Under the pieces are notes generated by a model that did not search any database, was not told the DNA's origin, and worked only from the letters and a program-made list of their open reading frames with translations. From contig NZ_CP045484.1 of the NCBI RefSeq assembly GCF_009729055.1, forward strand, positions 124,001-188,000: a stretch of 64,000 nucleotides of DNA, in the 5' to 3' direction. Below are positions 38,078 to 49,484 of the stretch, piece by piece. Made by a program: the position numbers and the translations under genes. Positions within the stretch are counted from its first letter, which is position 1. Every line of letters starts with the position of its first letter. Origin of the DNA: Sulfurisphaera ohwakuensis (GTDB taxonomy: Archaea; Thermoproteota; Thermoprotei_A; Sulfolobales; Sulfolobaceae).

Positions 38078-39292
38078 CTATTCTACTAATTTAGCCTCAA
38101 TACCATCTAAAGCTAAGTTGTACATGAAATCTGAAAGAGCATCACCACTAGGTACTTCAAACATTACATAAATTTTAGTATAACCAGGTTTAACATCGCT
38201 ACTTGTTCTATCATGAACTACATCGATAACGTTACCTCTTATTTGTGCTACTCTACTTAATACTTTATTAAGGTATCCAGGTTTATCTGGTACTATTACC
38301 TTCACTTTGACTATTCGTTTATTCTTGAAAAGCATCTTATCTATAATTCTAGATAACATTGAAAGATCTATATTGCCCCCACTTAGAACCGGAATAACTT
38401 TATGGCTATAAGTAACTTGAATCTTTCCAGATAAAAGTGCTGCTAATGAAGCAGCAGCTGCTCCTTCTACTAATGTTTTATTTCTTTCTAATAAATATAC
38501 TATAGCATTTGCTATTTCTTCGTCATCAACAAGAACAATATCATCTACTAATTCATCTATTATATTAAACGTTATTTCAGAGGGAGATTTTACTAGAATT
38601 CCATCTGCTATTGAAAAAGAGGGTTCAATCTCTACTAGTCTATGAAGATCTTTTGAGACCTTTAATGAAGGAGAAGCTGAAGATTGTACACCTATTATTT
38701 TAGTTTTTGGATTTTTTGCTTTTAACGCTATAGATATTCCTGATATTAATCCTCCCCCTCCTATAGGAACAACAACAATATCCGGATTATATGGCAAAAG
38801 CTCTAGTCCTAATGTACCTTGACCCAAAATTACATCAAGATCTCCGTAGGGATGAACAAGAATACTTCCTTCTTCTCTTATAATTTCCTCAGCTTTTTTC
38901 ATACTCTCATGAAGAAATTGCCCATACAAAATAACTTGAGCACCATATGACTTTGTAGCCTGATATTTTGAGATTGGAGCAGTTTCTGGCATTACTATAG
39001 TTGCTTTAATTCCTAAAACTTTTGCAGCATATGCAACACCTTGAGCATGATTACCTGCAGAAACCGCTATAACGCCTTTTTTCCTTTCTTCTTCAGCTAG
39101 GTTTGTCAATTTTGAAAAAGCTCCTCTTACCTTAAAAGATCCCGTTTTTTGTAAATTTTCAAGTTTTAAATATATTTGAGCCCCTATCATATCAGAAAAG
39201 GTTTTTGAGTAATCAATAGGGGTCTCATGAATGTATTGTTTAATTCTATCTTGAATTTTTACTATTTCATCAAAATATTTTGTATAAGACAT
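38078..39292 (-). CDS. ilvA: Threonine ammonia-lyase (biosynthetic type)
   Basis: The 404-residue PLP enzyme deaminates threonine to 2-oxobutyrate for isoleucine synthesis. The lysine lies in [19 protein letters not shown] (around residue 57), PLP phosphate loop GGGGLISGI near 178, and SGGNIDLSM late. The C-terminal 75 residues form one ACT-like domain ([20 protein letters not shown]), so regulation by isoleucine or valine is likely. It is the neighbour of pheA but its stop is followed by the pheA TATA box, so pheA has its own promoter. Confidence 0.9.
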   Translation of the reverse strand: MSYTKYFDEIVKIQDRIKQYIHETPIDYSKTFSDMIGAQIYLKLENLQKTGSFKVRGAFSKLTNLAEEERKKGVIAVSAGNHAQGVAYAAKVLGIKATIVMPETAPISKYQATKSYGAQVILYGQFLHESMKKAEEIIREEGSILVHPYGDLDVILGQGTLGLELLPYNPDIVVVPIGGGGLISGISIALKAKNPKTKIIGVQSSASPSLKVSKDLHRLVEIEPSFSIADGILVKSPSEITFNIIDELVDDIVLVDDEEIANAIVYLLERNKTLVEGAAAASLAALLSGKIQVTYSHKVIPVLSGGNIDLSMLSRIIDKMLFKNKRIVKVKVIVPDKPGYLNKVLSRVAQIRGNVIDVVHDRTSSDVKPGYTKIYVMFEVPSGDALSDFMYNLALDGIEAKLVE

Positions 39293-39343
39293 CAGGAAAA
39301 CCCTGCATTCATCACTTCTCAGAGATCGAGGGCTTCTTCACTA
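39290..39343 (-). ncRNA. Candidate C/D box guide sRNA overlapping the HIT gene stop codon
   Basis: On the minus strand: C box GTGAAGA (39341-39335, one change from GTGATGA), guide AGCCCTCGATCT, D' CTGA (39322-39319), spacer GAA, C' GTGATGA (39315-39309), guide ATGCAGGGTTTTC, D CTGA (39295-39292). All lengths fit archaeal C/D sRNA. The D' box contains the TGA stop of the HIT gene, and the sequence before it encodes its last residues SEEALDL. The ilvA start codon lies at its 3' end (39292). Targets were not examined. Confidence 0.6.
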
Positions 39344-39834
39344 ATTATCTTTTCTATTTCTGGCTTTAATTTGTTATAGGTATCTTCTAAAATCTCTGGA
39401 AGAACTTTGACACCACCTATAACTGGCATGAAATTAACATCTCCGTTCCATCTAGGCACTAAATGGATATGAACATGTTGATCAATTCCCGCTCCAGCGA
39501 CTCTGCCAATATTTATTCCTATATTAAAGCCATCTGGTGAATATACTTTTCTAATTGCTTTTATACTTACTTTGAGAAAATACATCATTTCTAGTATTTC
39601 CTTTTCTTCTAATCCTTCTATTGAACTGACATGTTTATAAGGAACAACCATTAAATGTCCAGGATTATAAGGAAACGCATTCAGTATAATAAATGAGAAT
39701 TTACCCCTATAAACGATCCAGTTATTTTTATCTTCCTTTTTTCCGATTACATCGCAAAATAAACATGAGGAGGACTTATTTTTTGAAGCTTCAGAGACAT
39801 ATTTTGACCTCCAAGGAGCCCAGAGAATATCCAT
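39319..39834 (-). CDS. HIT family nucleotide-binding protein
   Basis: A 171-residue HIT (histidine triad) hydrolase with [13 protein letters not shown] near residue 120. The zinc-type pair C-x-F-C ([11 protein letters not shown]) at the N-terminus puts it with the Fhit/GalT-like branch. [15 protein letters not shown] is the first strand pair. It probably hydrolyses adenosine phosphoramidate or dinucleoside polyphosphates; the substrate is unknown. Its 3' end doubles as part of a predicted sRNA. Confidence 0.88.
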   Translation of the reverse strand: MDILWAPWRSKYVSEASKNKSSSCLFCDVIGKKEDKNNWIVYRGKFSFIILNAFPYNPGHLMVVPYKHVSSIEGLEEKEILEMMYFLKVSIKAIRKVYSPDGFNIGINIGRVAGAGIDQHVHIHLVPRWNGDVNFMPVIGGVKVLPEILEDTYNKLKPEIEKIISEEALDL

Positions 39835-39865
39835 AAATGAAATAAATTAAGAGATAGATTAAAAA

Positions 39866-40843
<978 letters not shown>

Positions 40844-40883
40844 TTTCTAAATGTTACTCTTCTTATTTACTCCTAATAAACTT

Positions 40884-41408
40884 TTATCCTCCCTTCCTTA
40901 AATACCAACCTATATCTAATTCCGGTATTATCTTAACTAGCTTATTCTCTCTTTTAATCTTAACATATGCTATAAAAAATCCATCGTCATTTAATGCTAA
41001 ATATCTGCCTTCATTTATTTCACTATTTATTGTAACTGGCTTTCCATAAGTAAGAATTTCACTTATTTTATTATTTATAAAAATTTTATTTTTACATATA
41101 TTAATTAAATATTTAGATAAAGGTAATAAAGGCTTTATTTTCCTATTCTTTGTAATAAGTAGTATAGGTTCCCCTAAAGCATATGGATTCAATCTAATTT
41201 TGGCTAAATTTTCTAAAAGTCGATTCAATCTCTTTGATTTATCCATAATTTCTATCATTGAATAATATGCTTTAAATAAAAATATTTCTTTATTTATAAG
41301 AAAATCATAATTTTCTGTACAATTATATATTTTCATTATCCTATTAATGAATTTTATTGCTTCATCTATGGAAATTATTTCTATAACTACTCCTTTATTA
41401 TTTTGCAA
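40884..41408 (-). CDS. PUA-domain protein linked to RNA methyltransferase
   Basis: A 174-residue protein whose last 75 residues ([20 protein letters not shown] followed by [20 protein letters not shown]) look like a PUA RNA-binding domain ending W-Y-L-R-K-G-G. The N-terminal part, with [20 protein letters not shown], resembles the pre-PUA region of Nip7-like proteins. It overlaps the upstream m5C methyltransferase by 22 bp. Since many NOP2/RsmB-type enzymes have a PUA domain, the two proteins may act together. Family membership is inferred from the fold pattern only. Confidence 0.6.
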   Translation of the reverse strand: MQNNKGVVIEIISIDEAIKFINRIMKIYNCTENYDFLINKEIFLFKAYYSMIEIMDKSKRLNRLLENLAKIRLNPYALGEPILLITKNRKIKPLLPLSKYLINICKNKIFINNKISEILTYGKPVTINSEINEGRYLALNDDGFFIAYVKIKRENKLVKIIPELDIGWYLRKGG

Positions 41409-42400
41409 ACAAAGAATCCCTCCGTACCGCTTTTATGAGGATAAAACCTAATGCAATTTCTTAAACTTTCATCAAATTTAATCCCGTTAAATTCAGTAAT
41501 TCCGCTAGTAGCAGGATAACCATAAATTTTATCTGTTTTTGCCCCATAATTTTCTATTATATAATTTACAACAGCTTCGTTCTCTTCTGGGGCTATACTA
41601 CAGCTAGAATACACTAATACGCCTCCAAGCTCTAGTAAATTATAAGCAATATCAATAAGTTCTAGTTGATTTCTAAAAAATATTTTTAAATCATCTATAC
41701 TAGTTTTAGTTTTTCTTGAAGGGTCTTCTGGTATAAGACCTTCACCACTGCACGGGACATCTAACAGAATTTTATTAAAGGACATATTTAATTTACGCAA
41801 TATTCTTGCATCTGTCCTAAGTAAAACAACATTTCTAATTTTCATTCTATTTATATTTGAATAAAGAGATTTAATTCTTTCCCTAGATTTTTCTATGGCA
41901 ACTATTAATCCTTTATTTTTCATTAATTGTGCTAGTTGCGTAGTTTTACTCCCCGGTGCAGCAGCCATATCAAGGACAAGATCATTTTCATTTGGATCTA
42001 ATACATATGGAGGAACCATCGACGCTAATCCTTGAATATAGTAGTAACCAGATAAATATTCTATTGTTGCACCTAAACTAGGTTTAGGTGGATATTGCTT
42101 TACTATATATCCATGCTTTAACCATGAAACTTTTTCTAGTTTAAATCCTTTATTTTTCATTATTTTTTCCAGTTTATCACAATCTACTATAAGATCATTA
42201 CATCTTATACTTTTCTTTAAAGGAAAAGAGCAACTGTATAAAAAATCTTCTGTTTCTTCTTCTCCCATGATTTTTATATATCGTTCTACCATATAAGATA
42301 GAAATTTATATTTTGATGCAAGGGAAATAGCCTTTAAACTAGGGGAGATTGCAAATAGATTATTATACTTTTTAACATAATTTTCAATTGTCATAACCAT
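41387..42400 (-). CDS. RsmB/NOP2-type RNA cytosine-C5 methyltransferase
   Basis: A SAM-dependent m5C methyltransferase. It has [20 protein letters not shown] (motif I), [18 protein letters not shown] (motif IV with PCS cysteine) and [20 protein letters not shown] (motif VI with the SC catalytic cysteine). The N-terminal 28 residues of the longer frame ([15 protein letters not shown]) are hydrophobic and read into the CYTH gene; I choose the ATG at 42400 or 42394, next to the divergent CYTH start. rRNA or tRNA target is unknown. Catalytic cysteines are both present. Confidence 0.88.
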   Translation of the reverse strand: MVMTIENYVKKYNNLFAISPSLKAISLASKYKFLSYMVERYIKIMGEEETEDFLYSCSFPLKKSIRCNDLIVDCDKLEKIMKNKGFKLEKVSWLKHGYIVKQYPPKPSLGATIEYLSGYYYIQGLASMVPPYVLDPNENDLVLDMAAAPGSKTTQLAQLMKNKGLIVAIEKSRERIKSLYSNINRMKIRNVVLLRTDARILRKLNMSFNKILLDVPCSGEGLIPEDPSRKTKTSIDDLKIFFRNQLELIDIAYNLLELGGVLVYSSCSIAPEENEAVVNYIIENYGAKTDKIYGYPATSGITEFNGIKFDESLRNCIRFYPHKSGTEGFFVCKIIKE

Positions 42401-42956
42401 GAAACATATTGAGAGAGAAATAAAAATAAAATTAATCTCTCCAAACATTGAAGAATTGGAAAAAATATTAAATATTAAGTACAAACTATTTAATGAAGAA
42501 CATCAAATAGATATATATTATAATAGTCCAGTAAGAGATTTTAGAAAAACTGACGAAGCTTTACGTCTTAGATTAGTTAATAATGAAGTAGAATTAACAT
42601 ATAAAGGACCTAAACTCTCATCCGAGTCAAAATCAAGAGAAGAGATAACTGTTAAGATAGATAATCTAGATTCTATGGATTTAATTCTACAGAGATTAGG
42701 GTTCATCAAAGTTTTAAAAATAGAAAAAATAAGAAAAAATTATAAGATTAATAATTTTACTGTATCTCTAGATAGAGTATTTAACTTAGGAGATTTCGTT
42801 GAGATAGAAGGAATAGACATCACTGATGAGGAACTAATTAATTTCGTAAATAACTTTTTAAAAGAGTATAATATTGAGGGAGAAAAAACACTTAAGTCCT
42901 ACCTTGAATTATTAGTTGATAAACTTGAGAAAGAGTCAAATAGCAATACTTACTGA
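42399..42956 (+). CDS. cyaB: CYTH-domain protein (class IV adenylate cyclase / thiamine triphosphatase type)
   Basis: A 185-residue protein with the CYTH signature: REIKIKL (the E-x-E-x-K motif in variant form), then [20 protein letters not shown] near residue 45 and [14 protein letters not shown] proteins hydrolyse triphosphates or cyclise ATP; archaeal members are usually called CyaB without proof. [11 protein letters not shown] is the late strand. Its start codon overlaps the divergent methyltransferase start, and its 3' end overlaps the SAM hydrolase by 41 bp. Confidence 0.82.
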   Translation: MKHIEREIKIKLISPNIEELEKILNIKYKLFNEEHQIDIYYNSPVRDFRKTDEALRLRLVNNEVELTYKGPKLSSESKSREEITVKIDNLDSMDLILQRLGFIKVLKIEKIRKNYKINNFTVSLDRVFNLGDFVEIEGIDITDEELINFVNNFLKEYNIEGEKTLKSYLELLVDKLEKESNSNTY

Positions 42957-43706
42957 CTTTGGAATTTCTGATAACTATAACGGTGTAATGGAAGGAGTAA
43001 TAAGGAAAATAAATCCAAACGTAGATATTACATATATAACTCCAAATGCTAAAGAATTTAATATATATGCTGGAGCCTATTTACTATATACAGCATACCG
43101 GTATTTTAAGAAAGGAACTATATTTTTGGTAGTAATAGACCCTGGAGTTGGAACTGAAAGAAAAGCATTACTAATCAAAACTAAAAATTATTATTTTATA
43201 GGTCCAGATAATGGAGTTTTATACCCATCAGTAGAAGAAGATGAAATAGAAAAAGTAATATATATTAATAATCCAAAACTGTACCTGTCTAAAAATATCT
43301 CTAATACATTTCATGGTAGGGATATATTCTCAGTAGCTGCTGCATATCTTTCATTAGATGTGGATATTAATGTTTTTGGGAATGAGATTAATAAAAATGA
43401 AATAGAAAAATTATCATTTTTATTTAACGAAATGCGTGAAGATAAAAATATAACATATTGTGGCAAGATTCTCTATATAGATCATTTTGGAAATGTTGCC
43501 ACTTCAATTAGAATTAAAACCACTAAAAATTTTAAATACGTTCTCAAGTATAAGGGAAATGAATATGAGTTATTTGCAGTAAAAACTTTTGGAGAAGGAG
43601 AGCAGAATAAATTACTCTTATACAATAACGGATATGGTTTCTTAGAAATAGGAATAAATAAAGGCAATGCCTCAATAGTTATTAATGCGAAAGAAGGTGA
43701 GGATGT

Positions 43707-44225
<519 letters not shown>

Positions 44226-44280
44226 GTCACCAAATGGAAAATATTATATTTTTTAAACTATTATATATAACTGATAGCTA

Positions 44281-45204
44281 ATGATGAAATTAGAAACATA
44301 TTATAATGTATATCCTTGGCATGCTAATCATTTTGGTAGTTTACACGGCGGAATTTATATGAACTGGTTAATAGATACAGCGGGCATGTTAATGTCTGGT
44401 ATAAGTAGAGGCAACTATTTGCTTGCATCAGTAGATTATATTTATCTTTTTAGACCGGGAAAAGTAGGTGACGTAATTAGAATTGTAGCAGAACCTTTAG
44501 CTAGTTGGGAAAGCTCTGTAGAAATAAAAGTAAAGGCTTGTATAAAGAGGGATAATAAAGAAGAATTAGGAGCTTTAGGCTTAACTACATATGTAGCTGT
44601 AGATGAGAATAATAGACCTAGACCACTACCCATAAAAATTGGAACTAACGAAGAAGCAAATAAAAGGAAAGAAAAAAGATTAGAAAGAAAGAAAAAAGAT
44701 GCTGAAGATAATGAAGACCTTTTACCTGGAATGAGCTTTGGAAGAAGTTATATAAGAACTATATATCCAGAACATGGTTTTATGAATGGAATATTATACG
44801 CTGGAAAGATGTATACAATGTTAGATGAGGCATTAGCTATAGTAGCTAAATTATACTCTAAAGGTAATGTGTTTACTGCAAGTGCAGGCTATGCTAATTT
44901 TCTCACCCCGGTTAGAATTGGAGACATATTAGAAATTCAGGGGGCAATAGAATATACGGGTAATACTTCTTTGGATGTTGGAGCAAAAGTATTTGCTATT
45001 AATCATTACACTGGTGAAAAAAGATTAGTCACCAGAACAGTATTCTCTTTTGTTGCAATAGATGAAAATGGCAAACCAAAGCCAATAAACAAGATTACGC
45101 CAGTTACAGAAAAAGAAAAGAGAATATTTGATGAAAGATTAAAGGAAAGAGAGGAAAGAATAAAACTATCTAAAAACATTCAAGAAAGTGAGAGTTGTAG
45201 CTAA
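44281..45204 (+). CDS. Acyl-CoA thioesterase with two hotdog domains
   Basis: A 307-residue protein made of two hotdog folds: [20 protein letters not shown] with [20 protein letters not shown], and later [20 protein letters not shown] with [20 protein letters not shown]. The active-site asparagine/histidine and G-G motifs resemble the acyl-CoA hydrolase family. A charged linker ([19 protein letters not shown]) joins the two, and a charged helix ends the protein. The substrate chain is unknown. TATA candidate TTTTTTAAA lies about 30 nt upstream. Confidence 0.85.
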   Translation: MMKLETYYNVYPWHANHFGSLHGGIYMNWLIDTAGMLMSGISRGNYLLASVDYIYLFRPGKVGDVIRIVAEPLASWESSVEIKVKACIKRDNKEELGALGLTTYVAVDENNRPRPLPIKIGTNEEANKRKEKRLERKKKDAEDNEDLLPGMSFGRSYIRTIYPEHGFMNGILYAGKMYTMLDEALAIVAKLYSKGNVFTASAGYANFLTPVRIGDILEIQGAIEYTGNTSLDVGAKVFAINHYTGEKRLVTRTVFSFVAIDENGKPKPINKITPVTEKEKRIFDERLKEREERIKLSKNIQESESCS

Positions 45205-45782
45205 ATAATTTTTTTAGATAAAAGAAATGTAGATAAACTACTTGAAATTTCATGAGCTATTTTTAGTGGTAAAGGTATTCTATCAAATACTTGATATTCT
45301 TCAATAATATTTTTTGCAATTTTTAGATCTAAATTTGTATATATGTAAACATCACCCCTTAAAGTAGATACTCTTGTTAAGTTAGAAATCACGTTTATAA
45401 TAATATCTCTCCTTTTATCATTGAAATGTCTATCTAACGCTCTAGTAATTTTAAATATATTTGGTTTAGACGAATAAAATATAATATATTTACTTTTTAA
45501 TTCACTAGGATTTACAAAATTAAATCCACCAAAGGTTAATCCATCTAATATACATACATCACCAGTTTGTAAGGAATTCAAAACAGAAGTGCCATCATCA
45601 CCATCTACAATTATAAAATCAAAATCTATGTCAATTATATCATAATCCTTAAAAACTACTGATAGCATTACCGTACGGCCGTTTCTGCCCTTATATTTTA
45701 AAGGAAAGTATCCATCATCTATCCCAGAGACTAGCAATTTTACTATCTTTTTCAGAAATTGCCTTAATAACTGTTTCCTCAT
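45201..45782 (-). CDS. DUF99 (endonuclease V-like) protein
   Basis: A 193-residue protein with [28 protein letters not shown] and [19 protein letters not shown], the DUF99 pattern (COG1628) related to endonuclease V. Its function is unknown. The frame opens inside the 3' end of orc1/cdc6 (68-bp overlap); a TTG at 45737 would start it near the fold (LLVSGIDDG), with less overlap. Genomic position after the Cdc6 gene is shared by Sulfolobales as far as I recall. It converges on the thioesterase with a 4-bp overlap. Confidence 0.75.
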   Translation of the reverse strand: MRKQLLRQFLKKIVKLLVSGIDDGYFPLKYKGRNGRTVMLSVVFKDYDIIDIDFDFIIVDGDDGTSVLNSLQTGDVCILDGLTFGGFNFVNPSELKSKYIIFYSSKPNIFKITRALDRHFNDKRRDIIINVISNLTRVSTLRGDVYIYTNLDLKIAKNIIEEYQVFDRIPLPLKIAHEISSSLSTFLLSKKII

Positions 45783-46914
45783 TAACTGCTAGGTTGACTT
45801 CCTTAGTTTTTCCATATCTTCCTCTATTCACAACCCTTGCAGTAATAATTCCTAACATATCTAATTCATTAATAATATCACTAACTCGCCTTTGAGTAAC
45901 ACTTTCAACACCAATCTTCTTAGCTAACTTAGTGTATACGTCATAAACTTCTCCAGTAGTAAGGGTTCTCCTTTTTTCATTGACACCGATCACAATAGCT
46001 AAAAGAACTAACTTAGAATGAAAAGGGAGAGTTGAAACAACCTCATATACTCTATCTCTTTCTATTTCAACCCTAGCTTTGTTTACATGCTCTATAGTTA
46101 ATTTTTCAGCACCTTCTCTCTCTGCTACTTCACCCGCAACTCTTAAAAGATCTAAAGCCCTTCTTGCATCTCCATGATCTCTTGCAGCAATAGCTGCACA
46201 TAATTTAATTACATCATCAGAAACGACAGAATCATAAAATGCTAAAGTAGCCCTCCTTTTTAGAATGTCCTCTAATTCTTCAGCATTATAGGGAGGAAAT
46301 ATTATTTCCTCTTCACTTAAACTACTTTTAACCCTAGGATCAAGAAACTCAACAAATTTAATATCATTAGTTATACCTATGATAGAAACCTTACTTTTAC
46401 CCATTTCGTAATTAGCCCTAGTTAATCTATATAAAATATCATCACCATGCTTTTTGACTAAGGCATCTATCTCATCTAAAACTATAACTAAAATTGGCTT
46501 TAATTCTAATACTTTTTTGATAAATCGCCTATATAATTCTGCAGTAGAAATCCCTGTAAAAGGGACCTTTGAACCTAAATTTTCAAGAAGATCAGCTAAG
46601 ATTCTATATGGGGTATCTGTTTGCCTAGTATTAATATATACATAAATAAAAGAATTGGATATTTTCTCATGAAGCTTCTTGACCACAAATTTTGTTACAG
46701 CAGTTTTCCCAGTACCCGTTAAACCATAGATGAAAATATTATTTGGTTTTTCTCCTCGCATTAATGGAGAAAGTATTTCAACTAATCTTTTAATTTGCTC
46801 TTCTCTATGAGGTAACTCTTCTGGAACATAATCTGGTAATAATAACTCTCTGTTTCTAAAGATTCTAGAACGACTTAAGGATGATAATATCTCATCAATA
46901 ATCTTACTCATCAA
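45715..46914 (-). CDS. cdc6-1: Orc1/Cdc6 replication initiator
   Basis: A 399-residue AAA+ initiator. Walker [16 protein letters not shown] (about residues 64-78), Walker [13 protein letters not shown], sensor 1 ITND, arginine-rich [13 protein letters not shown] sensor 2 and a C-terminal winged helix ([19 protein letters not shown]). It binds ORB boxes at the adjoining origin; the next ORB lies 60 bp upstream of the start. Proximity to oriC1 and the sequence identify it as the Cdc6-1 type. A leaderless TATA box CTTTTTATG is at 46946-46938. Confidence 0.95.
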   Translation of the reverse strand: MMSKIIDEILSSLSRSRIFRNRELLLPDYVPEELPHREEQIKRLVEILSPLMRGEKPNNIFIYGLTGTGKTAVTKFVVKKLHEKISNSFIYVYINTRQTDTPYRILADLLENLGSKVPFTGISTAELYRRFIKKVLELKPILVIVLDEIDALVKKHGDDILYRLTRANYEMGKSKVSIIGITNDIKFVEFLDPRVKSSLSEEEIIFPPYNAEELEDILKRRATLAFYDSVVSDDVIKLCAAIAARDHGDARRALDLLRVAGEVAEREGAEKLTIEHVNKARVEIERDRVYEVVSTLPFHSKLVLLAIVIGVNEKRRTLTTGEVYDVYTKLAKKIGVESVTQRRVSDIINELDMLGIITARVVNRGRYGKTKEVNLAVNEETVIKAISEKDSKIASLWDR

Positions 46915-46937
46915 ACTCTAATTTTAAGGCTATATGA

Positions 46938-46946
46938 CATAAAAAG
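46938..46946 (-). promoter_or_regulatory. TATA box of orc1/cdc6-1
   Basis: CTTTTTATG on the minus strand, centred 28 nt upstream of the ATG at 46914, between the gene and ORB1. The initiator bound at ORB1 would sit next to its own promoter, allowing autoregulation. Confidence 0.55.
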
Positions 46947-46954
46947 CCTAAGTC

Positions 46955-46974
46955 ATTTTACCCCCCAGTAAAAT
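46955..46974. repeat. Hairpin ATTTTAC-N6-GTAAAAT abutting ORB1
   Basis: Perfect 7-bp inverted repeat with a 6-nt loop (CCCCCA). It ends at the first base of ORB1 and lies upstream of the cdc6-1 TATA box. A regulator or an origin accessory site is possible. Confidence 0.6.
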
Positions 46975-46994
46975 ACCCCTCTGTTTCCACTGGA
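46975..46994 (-). repeat. ORB1
   Basis: ACCCCTCTGTTTCCACTGGA on the plus strand; identical, as reverse complement, to ORB3 over all 20 positions. Confidence 0.85.
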
Positions 46995-47033
46995 GATTTA
47001 TAAGATATTACAACAAGCTTAATGGATACCAAT

Positions 47034-47053
47034 ACCCCTCTGTTTCCACTGAA
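47034..47053 (-). repeat. ORB2
   Basis: ACCCCTCTGTTTCCACTGAA; one difference from ORB1 at the second last base. Same orientation as ORB1, 59 bp away. Confidence 0.85.
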
Positions 47054-47141
47054 ATAAGAGAAAAAGCAAGTATAAGATATTTTAAAGCGTTTTGTATAAT
47101 TCACTACATCCTGAATAAGAAAAAGATAAAGTTATATTGTT

Positions 47142-47161
47142 TCCAGTGGAAACAGAGGGGT
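47142..47161 (+). repeat. ORB3
   Basis: TCCAGTGGAAACAGAGGGGT, inverted relative to ORB1 and ORB2. It lies 55 bp before tRNA-Ala. Confidence 0.85.
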
Positions 47162-47216
47162 TCCCATCTGTTTAAGATGAGAAAGATTAATTAGCTATTA
47201 TATAATAGTAAGTTAT

Positions 47217-47466
<250 letters not shown>

Positions 47467-47788
47467 ATTTAAATTATGTCCCTTTTATGTACTATAATCT
47501 TTAAAGCACGGGGCTATTGCCCTCGTTATCTGTTAGATTGAAAGAAGAGATAAAAAATTCTATATTAGTAATATTAACCGTTTAGTGTTATTATCATAAT
47601 TATTTTTATTTTTATGAAATTTTAGTATTTTTTACGCAACAAGTTTTGATTCCTCTCAACTATTGTACTATAAAACTGCTTAGTTATCTTAAAATCAATT
47701 GTTAATTATTAAATTTTATAGTATATGGGAAACAGTAACATAGTTTTGAACTATATGAATATAAGGTAATATAGAGAATAGATATATT
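47467..47788. other. Intergenic region, no gene seen
   Basis: A 322-bp A/T-rich stretch. A short G/C-rich hairpin (ACGGGGCTATTGCCCTCGT, 47508-47526) is the only structure visible; it lies close to the int(N) start and may be a relic of the lost element or a terminator. Nothing else was found. Confidence 0.5.
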
Positions 47789-48136
47789 GTGCTATCATCA
47801 ATAATTAAAGCTAAATCTGCTGTTATCGAAGGTAGAATAGTAAAATTGCAGTTGGCTGATTCTTATTTTTATATTTATATTTTTATGGGGAAATATAGAG
47901 ATTATATTCTTAATGAAATATTATGTTCATGTAAAAATTTCTTATTTAATAATATTTTTAAGAATAATAATAAATGCTATCACCTATATGCATTAGAGTA
48001 TGCTCTCGAGATGGATAAAATTTTAACACTAGAAGTTACTGAAGATCTCATGAGAGATATTATTATGGAGATTTATACCATGGATAAGTCATTTATACTA
48101 CGGAAAATACTATTTAGCCGAGGTTTAATACATTGA
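47789..48136 (+). CDS. Hypothetical protein
   Basis: A 115-residue protein with a GTG start, of unknown function. It has a hydrophobic segment (LADSYFYIYIFMGKY) near residue 23 that is too polar to be a certain membrane helix, then a helical acidic C-terminal half. It overlaps the following small membrane protein by 4 bp (TTGA), suggesting co-translation in the Elf1/GGGP synthase operon. It could be a lineage-specific gene. A different start would alter only the first 15 residues. Confidence 0.45.
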   Translation: MLSSIIKAKSAVIEGRIVKLQLADSYFYIYIFMGKYRDYILNEILCSCKNFLFNNIFKNNNKCYHLYALEYALEMDKILTLEVTEDLMRDIIMEIYTMDKSFILRKILFSRGLIH

Positions 48137-48327
48137 TTCCTACGTTAGGTATTCTTTATTTGACTGTTGTGGGAGTTATAGTATCTGGTTTAATATATAT
48201 CTCTTTTGCGGAAGTTTTTAAGAGTGGAATAAGAATTAAGCTTCAGAGAAGTAAAATAAGCAAAGGTGGATCAGATGGGGGGAAGAAGAAAAAGAAGAAA
48301 GCAACTACTTCTAAGACCAAAACCTAA
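48133..48327 (+). CDS. Small membrane protein with basic tail
   Basis: A 64-residue protein: residues 3-26 (GILYLTVVGVIVSGLIYISF) form one clear membrane helix, followed by a strongly basic cytoplasmic tail with KKKKKK. The start is TTG, overlapping the previous stop. It overlaps the Elf1 gene by 53 bp. Function unknown; by layout it resembles small single-helix proteins of the cell envelope. The long overlap with Elf1 leaves some doubt that the end is correct. Confidence 0.5.
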   Translation: MIPTLGILYLTVVGVIVSGLIYISFAEVFKSGIRIKLQRSKISKGGSDGGKKKKKKATTSKTKT

Positions 48328-48598
48328 AATCCCTAATACCTTTGAATGTCCTAGATGTGGAAAAGTAGCGATAACGGTAGAAATTAAAAATGGGATCGCC
48401 AAAATAAAGTGTGGAAATTGTGGACTAGAAGACCAATTTGAAGTTCCTCCAATATTTGATGAAGCTAACGCATATGGGAAGTTTATTGATAGATATTTTG
48501 AAGGGAAGATAGAAATAAAAGAGAGTAATATTGAGGAGAAGGAAGAAAATGAAACTGAGAGGGAAAGTGAGGAAGATAATTCAGGAGAAACTGAATGA
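48275..48598 (+). CDS. elf1: Archaeal Elf1-like transcription elongation factor
   Basis: The protein (107 residues from the ATG at 48275) has the Elf1 zinc ribbon [20 protein letters not shown] followed by KCGNCG, preceded by the basic [17 protein letters not shown] tail and followed by an acidic tail. Elf1 binds RNA polymerase near the downstream DNA. The frame opens at 48266, but MGGRRKRR is the usual beginning. The 3' end overlaps the GGGP synthase by about 50 bp. Confidence 0.8.
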   Translation: MGGRRKRRKQLLLRPKPKIPNTFECPRCGKVAITVEIKNGIAKIKCGNCGLEDQFEVPPIFDEANAYGKFIDRYFEGKIEIKESNIEEKEENETERESEEDNSGETE

Positions 48599-49301
48599 AG
48601 GAAAAGTTTTGCATTTTTCTTTATTCGATCCTGATAAAGTAAATCTAGAATCAATTTATTCAATAGCATTAAAGCTGGTAGAATCTGGTACAAGTGGTTT
48701 TTTAATAGGTGGAACTTTAGGAGTATCTAAAGAAAAACTTGACAGCATAATAGAGATTCTTGAAGATTTTGAGGTACCTAAGATAATTTTTCCTAGTAAT
48801 GTCAATTTAATAACTGAAAAAGCCGATGCAATACTTTTTATGTCTCTCCTAAATTCAGATGATATTTATTATATAACTGGGGCTCAATTAATTGCAGCAC
48901 CCATAATTAAGAAGCTTAAGTTAGAATCATTACCTACAGGGTATATAATTGTTGGGCATGGAGGAACAGCTGCTCATGTTGGTAAGGCTAGAGTAATACC
49001 TTATGATAATGTTGAATTAATAGTCGCATATTCTATAATGGCTGAACTTTTTGGAATGGATTTCGTTTATTTAGAAGCAGGCTCAGGTGCACCAGAGCCC
49101 ATAAAACCTTCAGTTATCTCTATTACTAAGAAATACTTAGAAAATTCTAAAATTATAGTAGGAGGTGGAATTAGAAGTGAAGAGATAGCAAAAGAATTAG
49201 CTCTTGCTGGAGCAGATATTATAGTAACTGGGAATATTATTGAGCAGAATTTGGAAAAAGCATTAAAAATAGTAAAGGAGATTAGTAATATTAGGAGATA
49301 A
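48549..49301 (+). CDS. Geranylgeranylglyceryl phosphate synthase
   Basis: The enzyme makes the first ether bond of archaeal lipids from sn-glycerol 1-phosphate and GGPP. It is a TIM barrel with [43 protein letters not shown], and the phosphate-binding [21 protein letters not shown] start at [10 protein letters not shown] (48549), since the preceding MRRRKK is read from the Elf1 tail. About 250 residues, as in Sulfolobales. It links to the tetraether synthase candidate at 27404. Confidence 0.95.
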   Translation: MKLRGKVRKIIQEKLNEGKVLHFSLFDPDKVNLESIYSIALKLVESGTSGFLIGGTLGVSKEKLDSIIEILEDFEVPKIIFPSNVNLITEKADAILFMSLLNSDDIYYITGAQLIAAPIIKKLKLESLPTGYIIVGHGGTAAHVGKARVIPYDNVELIVAYSIMAELFGMDFVYLEAGSGAPEPIKPSVISITKKYLENSKIIVGGGIRSEEIAKELALAGADIIVTGNIIEQNLEKALKIVKEISNIRR

Positions 49302-49303
49302 TT

Positions 49304-49480
49304 ATGCCATCAAGTAAAAAGAAGAAAGAAACAGTACCTTTAGCGTCTATGGCTGGATTAATTAGATATTATGAGGAGGAAAACGAAAAAATTAAGATTT
49401 CTCCGAAACTTTTGATAATTATAAGTATAATTATGGTAGCTGGAGTAATAGTAGCATCTATATTAATCCCACCCCCATAA
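49304..49480 (+). CDS. secG: Preprotein translocase subunit Sec61-beta (SecG-type)
   Basis: A 58-residue gene: MPSSKKKKETVPLASMAGLI, RYYEEENEKIKISPKLLIII and a C-terminal membrane helix SIIMVAGVIVASILIPPP. The cytosolic basic/acidic N-terminus with GLIRYYEEE and a single tail-anchored helix match archaeal Sec61-beta, which binds SecYE. It starts 2 bp after the GGGP synthase stop and is followed within 5 bp by RNase P RNA. The length and helix position are typical. Confidence 0.92.
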   Translation: MPSSKKKKETVPLASMAGLIRYYEEENEKIKISPKLLIIISIIMVAGVIVASILIPPP

Positions 49481-49484
49481 AAAA

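Larger units (their letters stand above)
46975..47161. other. Replication origin oriC1 (three ORB boxes and A/T-rich unwinding region)
   Basis: Between orc1/cdc6-1 and tRNA-Ala lie three near-identical origin recognition boxes, two in one orientation and the third inverted, bracketing an A/T-rich stretch at 47054-47141. This is the organisation of Sulfolobus oriC1, where Cdc6-1 dimers bind ORBs flanking the duplex-unwinding element. The box sequence here is the ORB family with the GTTTCCA-type core. No other feature occupies the region. Confidence 0.9.

Noticed and set aside
46975-47161. The three 20-bp repeats as a CRISPR array
   Set aside because: Only three copies, one inverted, irregular spacing and position beside cdc6-1; they are ORB elements. 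No CRISPR array was seen elsewhere in the window.
48271-48693. 140-codon minus-strand frame over Elf1
   Set aside because: Serine/leucine-rich antisense shadow of the acidic and lysine-rich coding sequence of Elf1 and GGGP synthase.
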